Positions 1 to 10,550 of a DNA stretch of 64,000 nucleotides are shown one piece after another. The DNA comes from Halocafeteria seosinensis (taxonomy: Eukaryota > Sar > Bigyra > Bicosoecida), in NCBI GenBank assembly GCA_001687465.1, contig LVLI01000241.1:55012-119011 (forward strand). Direction: 5' to 3'. The stretch's first letter is position 1. The number at the start of each line of letters is the position of its first letter. A program made the translations under genes and the position numbers. A model generated the notes under the pieces. The model was not told where the DNA came from. It did not search any database and was given only the letters and a program-made list of their open reading frames with translations.

Positions 1-29
1 GGTCGTTTGGGTTCCTTTCATCTATACAG

Positions 30-225
30 GGTACGACATGAGAAGACGCTGCAAAAGCAATATGAAGCCCTGGTCAGGAACATGGTGATGAACGACACTA
101 CCCCTGCTCACATGTACAATGAGGCCGCTCGTTTTTTGCGAGAGCAGGAGTCCAAGGCGAGCAAGGATCCAAGACATAAGGCCTCACTACGGCGGAAAAC
201 TACTTTGGTGAAGAAGAGGAGATGA
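30..225 (+). CDS. C-terminal exon of an unrecognised protein (partial)
   Basis: Only the last exon of this gene is inside the window. A pyrimidine-rich stretch ending in AG at 28-29 looks like a splice acceptor, and the frame then runs openly to a TGA at 223-225. The 65 or so visible residues are highly charged, with a helical-looking segment (QKQYEALVRNM) and a lysine/arginine-rich end (KKRR). I recognise no family. The gene converges on the cation exchanger on the other strand, whose stop lies about 200 bp away. The strand and frame are fairly secure because the open frame runs through the acceptor; the function is unknown. Confidence 0.5.
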
Positions 226-426
226 TGTTTCTGGGTATTTTGGCTTCTGCCGGGGACTCTTAGCACAGCCTTTACCATTACAATCGAATATATATTGTTG
301 TTTATCGATGCAACTCTCTCATTTCGAGCAGTACTCACATTTGAACTTTCAACAGCATACACTGTTCCGCTAAAGTCATGCGTACACCAGCCGCATGTAT
401 CCGGCTTACAAGAAGCAAATTCAAAA

Positions 427-2535
427 CTAATTCAAACCAGCACCGTTTTCCAATGCGGCAACGAACCCAATAGAAAGTGGGAATAACAGAAGCGCTATAA
501 TGGCGTGCCAGGTAGGAGGGTGACGAGTGCGCAGGGCCAATAGCCCCATAACAACCTCTACAACCAAAATTGCCAATACTTCTGCAGTAAACGACCATTC
601 CAAACCTCGGAAGTAAATGAGAGCTAGGAAGAGGGACAGTCCAAAAGTGTTGTTCATAGTTGCCGCACCCAATAAAGCGGAGAATGTCATCGTGATGGAT
701 GCCGATGTTCTTTTCCTCGCAAAAAGGATGCTTGAAATAACTTCACTGGCATTGGAAACCAATGGTGTTACGATGAAGGAAACGTAAAACGGAGGGACAT
801 GCATTCGGCTGCCAATTACAGAGAGAAGGCTCACCATGGGGTCGGAAAATAGGATAACCATACCCAATCCACCAAACATGAGTCCTAGTGCTTTTAGCAA
901 GATCTGTTTTCTAGTCAAATGCGCATTTTCTTCTTCGAGTTCGTTATTCTCTGTTTCCTCGTCCTGCACTACTGTTGCCTTCGCAGCTTCAAAACTTTCT
1001 TTCCTTTCTTTCGCAGGGCGGTTAAGAGACTGCAATGCTGAGTCAGCGCTTCGTCTTTCGGAAGGTTCATGACTGCTATATTCTTGTAACCAAACATAGA
1101 ACATTTGCTCGAATTCGTCAAAATCTGCATTGTCTTTTCAGTTTCATTGTACAATGTCGTTACCCCAGGTACAACTGGTGTGGTTCTTACCAATCGCGCC
1201 ATCGGCATCGACATCGAATCGTACAAATAAGCTGTCAACATCTTCAGCATTAATACTTGAAACATCTTTCAGCCGCATCGCATCTTTCAGTAAGAATCGC
1301 AGCTCATATTTGTCAATGTGCTGCATAAGCAGATCCAATGAGGCATACCACGACGACATCAAAGCCGCAATCACTTACACCACTCTTGTCGAAATCCGAA
1401 TGCTCGAATAACTCCCGAAGAATTGGACGTGCTCGTTGACAGTACGCTTGAGCTTCTTTGTCATCTTCTAGCAGTTGCTCCTGTAACCTCCCGGTTTGCG
1501 CTTTCTCAGACAGCTTTTCCGCAAACAGAGAACCTAGTGAAACGTGTACATCACGTTGAAAGGCCCGTTTCCTGGCAGCACGTTAAACGCGAGAAACAGC
1601 ACCATAGCCATTGGGCTGAATTGTCTACCCATTAGTTCACAAGTTTTAGTTACCTTGACTGCGCCATTCGCCTTTCTTGCTGTTCCAAGGCAGCTGAGCT
1701 AAAGACTTGATAAATGCTGTAGGCAATGAAGAGAATACACGCGATGATGAATCCCGCTAGTGCCCAATATTTCTCTTGATGCGCAGCATCGTGATGTATC
1801 GTCTTCGCATTATCTTTATCGTGTTTAAATGCGGGCCCTTGGATGATCAGATACGTGATCGCGGTGCCCAACATGATAATCGCATTCCGAGGAACTTCCT
1901 TTGTCGTCCCTACACCTGTTTTTCGAAGACTACAGCCGTTTCGGAGTTTTAAGGCTTCCCTATCGTATTGGGCTTTGCCTGAACACAAATATAAGCACTG
2001 AACCGCACTGGTACTGCACTCTTCGCGTTGCTGATTCCTACCTTTATCCGTCAAGTCGATTCGCCCCATAAGTTGGCACAGTCCCCACGGTACCGTTAAA
2101 AGCATGATCGTCGATCCCTGCATAAGAATCTCTCTCTAAAACTCTTAGTTCATGCACGTTAACCACAAACACGTACCGCCAGAGTTCCAACACCAACCGC
2201 CACATTCTCCTGAGCAGTACTTTTGGGTCCCAAGCCGGAGAAGAGGATAATCGCTCCATCGGGAACTGCGGAACGCAACGATAGCCTCGAGAACGTAGTC
2301 AAACCCGTGTAAACCACCTGATCGACTTACCGGCGCCCATAACGGGAAGTATCAATCCTCCTACCAACCCGGGGCTCATTAGCAGAGTTAATAATTCGCT
2401 TCCATCAGCTATCATGTTCGACGCCAGAAACAGTATGTACCCGTAAATGCACATCAGGATCAGAAGAGCCACGAACCCCGTGGCATCGTCTGAAACACCA
2501 CTAGGGTCCACAAAGAGCTTATCAATGCCAGACAT
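427..2535 (-). CDS. EF-hand Na+/Ca2+ exchanger-like or CAX-type cation exchanger
   Basis: A predicted membrane antiporter that moves Ca2+ (or another cation) against Na+ or H+, with a cytosolic Ca2+ sensor. Seven exons join in frame to about 571 residues: 2331-2535, 2177-2265, 2042-2117, 1654-1978, 1379-1571, 1191-1320 and 427-1124. The first exchanger half carries the conserved VPDGAIILFSGLG and AVGVGTLAGST segments. The middle has two canonical EF-hand loops (DFDKSGHID and DVDADGAID). The second half has PLVSNASEVISS, matching the second alpha repeat. Exchanger repeats flanking an EF-hand pair is the plan of plant NCL/EF-CAX proteins. The start is the first ATG of the first recognisable exon; an upstream exon cannot be excluded. 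The fourth-to-fifth exon junction was chosen by phase. The transported ion is inferred. Confidence 0.88.
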
Positions 2536-3260
2536 GGCTTACGGCGAGGACGAGGGTACTTCCTCCGTCTACAGCACTATGTTCACCACAAATACCCCGT
2601 CATGCACACACACATGACTCTATTGACAGAGTCTTTTCAAGCCGAAAAACTACCGTCAGAGTGTAATAAGCCCAGGAGGAACCTCCAACGTCCGAGGAGT
2701 GTGTGTCGCAGCAGACCAACCTCTGTAGTCTACAGGCTGTAGAAGTGGAATTGGGAACTCCTACTTTACAGAGTAACTCACCGACATTACTGAGTTCCAT
2801 AAAGGTGTTGTAGACAAATTGTAGTGTAATGAACAGCTAAATGGAGCCATGGCGTGACTATTAAGACACAATGAACTACTGCTGCTCCAGGAATGCTAAT
2901 TGTTGGTCATCATGTGCAGATTTCGAAGCTTATGCCAGATAGATTTTCTCATCAAACCTTAAAGACAACAATACTGAGTGGTAAGAATCTCCAACATAGG
3001 AGGTTTCATCCTACAGGATATACCCTATTAAGTGTGCTCACTGGCGGAGCCTGAACAGCGTCGCCGTAGAAACGTGCCAGTGACAGCCTGGTGGCTGACA
3101 ACGGCAACATTTTCTAGTTCACCGTTGCACACCATCTTTGTCCAAATATAATTGCACTCGATTCGGCCATTGCATCACCGTGATTTGGCGACACCATGGA
3201 AACGCCCTCTCCAGCATTCAGGGTGACTAAAGCGCTGAACGTGCTTTTTTCCAGCCGCCA
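2536..3260 (-). other. Intergenic, no gene seen
   Basis: About 725 bp between the exchanger start and the FIS1 stop, both on the minus strand. It contains only short open frames with no recognisable protein similarity. It presumably holds the exchanger promoter and 5' UTR and the FIS1 3' UTR. No repeat or structured RNA was noticed. Confidence 0.4.
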
Positions 3261-4069
3261 TTATCTCTTGTGATGAAATAAACGATTTAATCCATGTCGC
3301 GAAGGACTGTAATTCTTCCGCGAGCCAGAAGTGCGAGGCTCAGGAGATCGTCGAGACCACCAAATAAAACCAAGACCCAAGACAACTATAGAACCGACAA
3401 TCAGCAGACCATATAAGCCTCCTGCAAGGTAAGATACAATCAATTAAGTTAAAGTTCTCAAGAGTCGGAGACTTGGAGAAATGAACGTACTTTGCTGCAT
3501 TTTAACCTGATAAAAGTCTAACATCTGAGATCCTCGTTTGTGAAGTGGGTCCACGCGAAGTAATTCCACTATCATATCTTTGCATTTCCTGTATTCCCCC
3601 AGTCGATAATATCCTAAACTCCTAAAGAAGAGTGCCTCCGTCATGTATTCACTGCTCCGACAGAGCTCTGCATTGAAAGTCATATGGCCTCCTCCTAGGG
3701 ACATGAAGCGGCTGGGCTGATTCCACAATCAAACAGACTTACCCGCCATGAGCCCTATTCCCTCTGTTATATGTTCCCGCTTATTACTCCTCAGTAGCGC
3801 TTTGGCGTAGCTGAATTGGCGAGAAAGGTTCTCATCGACTGAGCTTTGACCATACCCATCGTGAAATGCCTTGCGTGAAGTCTGCAAGCGTTTACACCAT
3901 ACAAAACGGCGATTCTACAGGACTTTCCAAACACATTGAGACATACATTTAGTGTATCCTGTGAGAACTCATTCTCAAAATCGCGTAGAAAACGCTCCAT
4001 TGCTTCCTCGGGGGATTGGAAGTCATCGTGGTGCTCAGGAGAGCCACTTCCATGGTCATCGTGGCTCAT
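3261..4069 (-). CDS. FIS1: Mitochondrial/peroxisomal fission protein FIS1
   Basis: FIS1 is a small tail-anchored outer-membrane adaptor that takes part in mitochondrial and peroxisomal fission. Four exons (3947-4069, 3743-3881, 3491-3667, 3261-3421) sum to a whole number of codons, giving about 199 residues. The TPR-like region is recognisable: RQFSYAKALLRSNKRE matches the FIS1 YAWCLIRSK helix, LFFRSLGYYRLGEYRKCK matches the second repeat, and LLRVDPLHKRGSQML follows. The C-terminal membrane helix (GLYGLLIVGSIVVLGLG) is the tail anchor. Unusually, about 35 polar and basic residues follow the anchor, whereas FIS1 tails are normally a few residues. The first exon junction is the least certain. 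The TPR-anchor order makes the family call strong. Confidence 0.85.
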
Positions 4070-4380
4070 GGCTGACCAATATACAGAGCACCAAGATTAC
4101 AAATTTTTTCAGAAAGCGACACAATTCTACACACGCAAATTGATTAAGTAGGGGAGGAAATATGGTCACAGGGAGTGTGGCAATTTTTAACAAACCATGT
4201 CACCCTCGAAGTTCAGGCTGGAACTTAGCGGTGAAGTCGTTTTAACAGAGGGATTCTGCGTTCACGTATTTGAACGTGACGTTTATCCTTCGAGTATGAT
4301 ACTAACTATAGAACGTGTTAATATTCTTGGTTTATTTGGCTGTTCACATTAAGTGCTGCTATGACCGATTACCCGATACC
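4070..4380. other. Intergenic, no gene seen
   Basis: About 310 bp between FIS1 and the coiled-coil gene, both on the minus strand. It is AT-rich in places, with no supported coding frame or repeat. Confidence 0.35.
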
Positions 4381-7300
4381 CTAATGACCACGACTACTTC
4401 GGTGCCTTGATTGGGATTTTCGACCCGATGTTGGGGTTCTTGCAGAATGATGAGGCGTCGCAGTACGTTCCCTAGAAGAACGATGTTGCGGTGAAAAGTA
4501 AGATAGTTGCCCTTCATTTGTGTCTGAGAGTGATTCTTCATCCCAGCTGTCCGCATTATCCGTCTCTACGGAGACTGGACTGTATTCTCGTTCTTCCTCA
4601 CGACTAGACTCCCGACCGTGCGTGTGCTGTTGACTTTCTCTCTGTGATCTGCCATTCCTGCTCGATGCCGGCGCAGCCCACCTTTGCTCGCCACTGTCCT
4701 CCTGAGTATAGCCACTTTGGTCAAAAGAACGAGAGGAGGTAAAGCTTTGGTTGTGACTTGTTTCTGGGAAGAAGTAACGCCCATCCCTCTGCGAGTCTCT
4801 ACTCCCAGAGGGGGTGGAAACTTCGAAAGAGGTTTCTACTTCCCGATGGCTCTTTGGTGTTTTCGACACACGCGTGGAACGTTTCGTCGGAGGAGATGTC
4901 AACTTAGGAGTGCGAGGGTGAGATTTCGGAGTCGCAGACTGAGACCGTTTCTTCTTCGCTGGCGTGGATTTTGGCTTTACTGCGGGTCCGCCTAATGTCG
5001 ATAGTACGCGGACCCCACTAGAAACGGTGTCCCCTGCCAGTCGTTTGGAAGGAGTGGTTGCCGTGCGTCTCTTTAACTTCCCCCGCGAACTTCCTCCACT
5101 GACTTTGCTTGAGCTTGCACTTCTGGCTGAAGGAGTAGAAGCGCCTGACTTGCTCTTCTTGCTCTGTGTCCGCGATGGAGTCTTAGGAGTCCTGGGCACT
5201 TCTTTTCCCTTCTCTGTGCCAGTAAATCTGTCAATAATATCTGCTAATCTGTTTTCTGTCGCCGGAGGAAATGAAACGCGTGGAGTGTCACTTCGACCTG
5301 CCCCTTTCATGACAGACTTCTTCTTCCTTTTCTGAGGCCGCGGCTGTTCATCACGCTGTTCTTCCTGTTGCTGGGACTCGTCGGTTTGCTTATCAAGTGT
5401 CTTGGCCTTTTGTCGAAGAAACGTCTCGTCTGCCTGAGAACTGCCCGTCCTCGGTTGTCTCCCCATTTGATACTGTCGGATTTCGTTGTCTTTTTGCGAC
5501 AGCAGCGATAAGGCATTCTCTAATAACCCCGCCTGCTCCTTCATCCTGTTACGATATTCCTCGATCCGATTCTGCCCGGAAAGTCAGACATGTTGCGCGT
5601 GCATTGATAGTCTTCCTTGGTACAAATTTAACGTACCTGATAGTGGTTGATGCTTTCAATGTACTGCGAACGTTCATGAGTTAATTCATCAACTTGGCGG
5701 GTCAAGCGCTCCTTGCTTTCCCGTAGCTCTCGCTCGCGCGAAGAGTATGAAGCTTGGTTTCTCTCAATATCATTGACCTTTCGCTTCAATTCAGCGATTT
5801 CGTCGTCTTTAGAAGAATTCTGTTCTTTGAAATCTTCAATCTGTTGTTCCTTCTCTTTCAATTTCTTTTTGAGTTTGCGATACTGCTCGTGATATTTCCC
5901 ACTCTGCGCACCAAGAGAGACATATTCCTAAGAATAGACCCGAAGTACCCCATACCCATACCTTATACTCGTCTCTTGCTTCTCTGGATTCCAGTTCCTC
6001 TTTCATATCTTTAACTTCACTTTCGGCAATCGTTTGCCTCCTCCAGGCTCCCTGGTCACAAGGACAAACAATACAATCTAACGGCAATCTCACCATGAGA
6101 CGGAATATCTTCAAAGCATACTTGTAAAACGTTTATGAGCTTGCGTAAACCAGATGAAATATTTGGCAGAGATTCTACCAGCGAAGCATCATCAAAGACA
6201 TCCATCCATTGCTGAATTTGGTCTGGATTCTTAATAGTTTTCTCTAGGATACCGTGTACCTTCGCTTCCGCGTTCCTGATGTTGGATTTGAAGTTACTAA
6301 GTATTTCGTTCTGGTTGCGTAAGTCTTCACATCGGTTCTGCAGCGACTTGCACAGTTGTTCCGTCCGTTTCATAGCTTGTTTCAGTGCTTCTCTATCGTG
6401 CTTTCTATAGTTCGACACGACATTTCGTATTTCCGATACGACATTGTGGTATTCGCCGTCGTTTTGCGATGGACTCGTCGGAGAACCGTCTTCCTCTTCC
6501 AACAACGAGTCAGAGTCGTAGTCTTCGTCCTGGAATGTATCATTGCCTTTTCGAGAATGTCGAGATTTTCGGTTATGGCGGTCGTGTTTGATTCCGGAAT
6601 ATAATGATTCCACCCAAGCTTCAGGGTCATCTTTCAATAAGCGAAAACCAGTTTGGTAATAGAGTGCATCTGCCCTCTCCCTATACCTTTCAATTTCCTG
6701 CTCTGCTCGTTGCCACCGTCTCTCTTCAGTGTATTTTTCTTGTTCCAGCTGTTTCATTTTAGATTCAGCATCATTCTGCATCTCTAACAGCGCATGCCTA
6801 CACAGCAGGATACAACCGTCCGAATGCTTCAGTAAGACTTACCTTTTCCTTTTCTAGCTGTCGCTCCCTTGTCGCATGATTAGTGATTTCTGATAGCAAT
6901 TCTTGTTGAACAGCTTCTAGTTCTTGTATTTTCGACTCGTTTTGACTTTGAGTCGCCACCTGAGCAGACAATTCGGACTCGCGCTTGCGTAATTTTTCCA
7001 CCTGCACGTATTGCGCAAACGATTAAATGCACGTATTAAGCCATACTCATGAGCCCATCCCTTACCTCTTGTTCCAGTTCTCTGGCCTTCTGGCTGTCGG
7101 ACGACGATCGCTTGCTTTCCTCAGAGAGTTGATTGCGAGTTTGGATGAGCTCATGTTGGACCTGTTGATATTGATGTTGTAAGGGCTCAAGCTGGTTGAC
7201 CCGATACTGCAGCTGACTCAACTCGCTGTGGAGTCGTTGCCGTTCTTGGTCTAATTGATTTATACGCGAATCCCTTTCCTGTATTTGAGGGGCGAACAAG

Positions 7301-8235
7301 TAAGTAAAGAGTGGGGATTGTGACAGGCCAACTAGCACGGAAACGTACAGCGAGGGTATTTTCATAGCTTTCTATATCATTCAGGGCTTGATTAAGTCGA
7401 GATTCTACTTGGGACTTCCCATCAGCATTGCTCCTTAGTTCAGAAAGTTTATCTTCTAGTTCTGTAGTATCAGATGGCAAGAAGTGGGGTTGGCGTGACA
7501 CGTACAACGACAAGACGTGCACATACCTGCAACACGTTGAGATGTACGTTCTTGCATTTGCTTTTCTGTTTCCAATTGTGAGCGTAAAAGCTGGTTTTCA
7601 GCCCGTAAGTCTGAAGCATTATGCTGTTGGTTCGTTCGTTTGCTTTGGGATCCGCTAGCAACATTCCCGTGCGTTGAACGAGATTGTTCAGGCGTTGCAG
7701 CAGTGCTACGTGAACGCACGCTACTATAGTTCGGTCGTCCTCTATTCATTGATGCTGCCGTTGTATTTACCACCTGCATTATTAAGGGTATATCAACTTG
7801 CTAGATTACGAACCGGTTGCAAAAGGGCACAACACTTACGCCCTTAGAATGCAAGGTCTCACGTGCATCCCTAATGTGGGTAGGTGGAGCGGTTGCTGCA
7901 ACAGCAACTGCGGTGGGAGAAACAGGATCAGCTCTCTCTTCGTGAGTTTGGCCTCTATTAGAGTTCACCTCCGCCGTCCCACTGCGGGTCCTAGCCTGGG
8001 ATGTCCTGGTGGCAGGAGCACGATAGGCGGTAGGCCGAGGTGTATCGTCCTTATGCGAACAGGCTTTCCCTATAGTTGTCGTCTCTGTAGAGCAGCGTAC
8101 GGACGAGCGTTGGGTTCGCTTTTTCTGCAAATGACTCTCCAATTGATCGAGACGATTGTTGAGCGATTCCAGTGAATTCACAACTCCTTGATTGGCTTTA
8201 CAGAACTCCAGGTAGGGGTTATAGTGTGATAGCAT
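4381..8235 (-). CDS. Long coiled-coil protein with disordered basic C-terminus
   Basis: Nine exons (7840-8235, 7527-7773, 7349-7461, 7066-7278, 6843-7001, 6122-6781, 5962-6051, 5637-5927, 4381-5571) join in phase to about 1119 residues. The first ATG is followed by a short helical region and a Ser/Thr/Arg-rich linker. A near-continuous coiled coil follows (for example ERDSRINQLDQERQRLHSEL), interrupted by an acidic, Ser-rich insert with a possible globular segment near nt 6500-6620. The last 350 residues are low-complexity and rich in Lys, Ser, Thr and Pro (TPKSHPRTPKLTSPPTKRS), ending in SR repeats. This plan is common in centrosomal, basal-body and cytoskeletal scaffolds, but I do not recognise a family. 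One predicted intron (5928-5961) is only 34 bp and should be checked. Function is inferred from shape only. Confidence 0.7.
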
Positions 8236-8680
8236 ACGACCTTGACGAATCCGAGCACCTACTCATCCACTCAACCATAGCAAACAGTCCCCTGTATCTG
8301 CAAATATGGGGCTTAGTTTAGGTAGAAACCAGGTTGTTGGGGGCCTGTATTTGAACTCGTAATACTATTCCCAGGCGCTCTAGTAGATCGATCCTTCCAG
8401 AAGAGAGAGAGAGACACACAAAGGCCCCGGTCAAATCATCTTAGATTAAAGATTGTAGTACACCTCTACCTGTATAGAGGGGGCCACTTTCGTTCCAAGA
8501 CCAGTTTAACGGGCATCACAACCTGATTCACAAACCAATTTTGTGAAGCTCAGACTCCCATACGGTATGGGCCATACCAAGCTGCATGGAAATGGAGAGG
8601 GATGCAACGCATTGCAATGAGCCATAATACAAACACTGGGTTTTATCTTCTTTCTTTTGGACGAAGAGAGACCACGTACG
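8236..8680. other. Divergent intergenic region
   Basis: About 445 bp between the divergent coiled-coil gene and the small membrane protein gene, so it should carry two promoters. It contains a short GA/CA-rich stretch near 8405. No coding frame or RNA gene is supported. Confidence 0.4.
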
Positions 8681-8941
8681 ATGTCTCGTGTTGAGGCCTG
8701 GATTCGACGGTACTTGGCAGGTTCAAACCCTTCCCAAGCCACCATTATCCAACGAAAGCGTATTTTTTTTCACACGTTAGTGTGGTTCCCTACTTTCACG
8801 TTTGCGGGTATAGTCGGGTACACTAAGTACTCTATGTTCAAAAGTGAGCAACGACGGAAGCGACATGAGCAAGAAATTCGGGAGCATGAGACCAGGAAAC
8901 AGGAGGCTAAGGAGAAGTTCCGGAAGGCTCTAGAGGACTGA
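8681..8941 (+). CDS. Small single-pass membrane protein, 86 aa
   Basis: An intronless frame from ATG at 8681 to TGA at 8939. An upstream in-frame TTG at 8657 is not a credible eukaryotic start. The N-terminus is basic and amphipathic (SRVEAWIRRYLAG), followed by one hydrophobic helix (FFHTLVWFPTFTFAGIVGY). The tail is long, charged and helical, rich in Lys, Arg and Glu (EQRRKRHEQEIREHETRK). The plan resembles small single-helix organelle-membrane subunits, possibly of the mitochondrial inner membrane, but no family is recognised. Codon use looks ordinary. The gene is small, but its frame, start and membrane helix make it likely to be real. Confidence 0.6.
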   Translation: MSRVEAWIRRYLAGSNPSQATIIQRKRIFFHTLVWFPTFTFAGIVGYTKYSMFKSEQRRKRHEQEIREHETRKQEAKEKFRKALED

Positions 8942-9011
8942 AACTCGAATGAACTTTTCACCTGTGTATTTTTCACTTAAATACCGGAAAATGCAATTTT
9001 CTCTCTATTCT

Positions 9012-10175
9012 CTAAGTAGGGTTCCCTTTCTGGAACACGGTACCGTTCACTTTTTCGGCTGTGGATTTGCCTTGGTTATAAGTCACTGGGGCCTGAATTC
9101 GCCGTGCTCCTTCATTTACACTCGTAGGGGCATGCTCCCCTCCCATTGACGTCCGTACCCAGCCGGGATCAGCAGCATTGCAAACTGATGACATCGAAGA
9201 CGAAATACAATGCTCGGTGGGCTGCAAGCTGCCGTGGAATACCCCCTCAATCGTAACTTACTTAATGTATCCTTTGGATACTTGGATGCGAGGAGTTCGC
9301 TCATTCGATTCAGAGCGGCCTTGCTGACTTTGTACGTCGGCTTGAACTCATCTGTAGAGAGGAAGTATTCGCTTGCAGATGGAGTACACCGACCAAACTA
9401 TGATAAAATGGTATGTCTACTCACCTTTCAACTCTGTATCTAATTCATCAAAGCACAGTTCCTCCAGAAGTTCATCGATCGTGTCGGCGTTCTGTATGCT
9501 TCGCTTGTAGTTGTTTGATAGGAAGCTCACGCTTCCGTATCCCGACGTGACATTGACAACCTCTAGGGGATGACCCTTTGGGACCAGACCAGCACTCTTG
9601 ATTTCTTCAATTAGCGCGAGCGGTGCACGAACGTTAGTTTGCATTGTCCGTTGGAAGACCGATTCTGACCAGCCGTCTTCGAAAATCTGTGAACATACCG
9701 AGGTGATGAGTCGCTGATGACTGTCGAAGGACATTCAGAATCGAGTTGAACAGTACTAACTCCGGCATTGTTGAATAAGTAGTCAACGCAGCTTGTTTCG
9801 TTCTTAACCTTTTCCACAAAACTGCGGATACTGGAGTTATCGAGCACATCAAGATCGTGGAACGTAACCGTTTGAGGTTCCTTAATATCTTTCCTCAACT
9901 CGTTCAAAGCCCTGAGAGTCAAAAACTCAAGAGGTGCGAATCAACTGGTAACTATTCGGGGTAATGCATCGGCCAGTACCTCTCTTTTAGGTGTGCCTGA
10001 CGAACACCACCTATTATGGTCGATACCTGATCGGCTTCCAAGAGTCGCTGGCACAAGCGAAACCCTGCAGGTTTTAGTAAGATGAAGAGAGTCACAGCAT
10101 TAAGTGGACCGTCAGCTGCAGCGACGTACCGAGTCCTCTGTTTGCCCCCGTGACAACAGCTACTTTTGAAGACAT
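9012..10175 (-). CDS. Short-chain dehydrogenase/reductase, carbonyl reductase-like
   Basis: A predicted NADP(H)-dependent oxidoreductase of the classical SDR family, most like carbonyl reductase 1 or salutaridine reductase. Exons: 10130-10175, 9980-10064, 9911 down to about 9745-9760, 9425-9686, 9262-9351, 9012-9184. The N-terminus has the Rossmann motif VVTGANRGLG. Next come FHDLDVLD (adenine-ring pocket), NNAG, the strand VVNVTSGYGS with the catalytic serine region, YKVSKAAL with the catalytic Tyr and Lys, and PGWVRTSMGG near the end. The 3' end of the third exon is ambiguous: donors at two or three phase-0 positions are possible. The substrate cannot be told from sequence. The gene is divergent from the RNA-repair gene. 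Confidence 0.87.
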
Positions 10176-10550
10176 TCTGCTTTTGTCTTCGGTATGTTTA
10201 CCAGCTGGATGCAGAACGTTCGACGCAGGTTGCTGCAACTTTTTGTTCTCACGTATGTGTGAACAGCGAGAGGATCACTATGCAGTACGAATGGTTTCGT
10301 TACCATAAACAATTACCTTTTTCCCTGCACGCATTAGGGTGGATACTCCCATGCCCTGACGTGGTTCATCATCAAGGGATCGAAGCGTCGACTTGCATCC
10401 CTTGTGAAGCTATGTGGTGTTTCCCTGTGAAGGTGGGAAGTAACTTCAAGCGAATGAGAATTGTTGCTACTTTGGCAGAAACATTCTTTAAGAGTCACAT
10501 TAGTAAACAACGAAGCTGTAAAAAGAGTAGAAAGAGTCTGTGATACTAAT
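10176..10550. other. Divergent promoter region
   Basis: 375 bp between the divergent starts of the dehydrogenase (minus) and the RNA-repair enzyme (plus). Short open frames cross it but none looks like a protein. It presumably holds both promoters. Confidence 0.4.

Noticed and set aside
1534-1571. Acceptor at 1534 for the fifth exon of the cation exchanger
   Set aside because: The splice phases do not match. An acceptor at 1572 keeps the frame open and gives a whole number of codons.
9687-9730. 37-bp intron in the dehydrogenase gene using a GTCATC donor
   Set aside because: The donor is poor and the intron too short. Donors 65-74 bp upstream of the acceptor with the same phase give a better SDR fit, so the junction is left ambiguous.
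10166-10543. Open frame upstream of the RNA-repair gene
   Set aside because: It overlaps the dehydrogenase start on the other strand, has biased cysteine-rich composition and no recognisable domain. It is treated as promoter DNA.
10461-10550. 30-residue N-terminal extension of the RNA-repair frame
   Set aside because: The extension begins at TTG, which is not a likely start in a nuclear gene. The in-frame ATG at 10551 was preferred.
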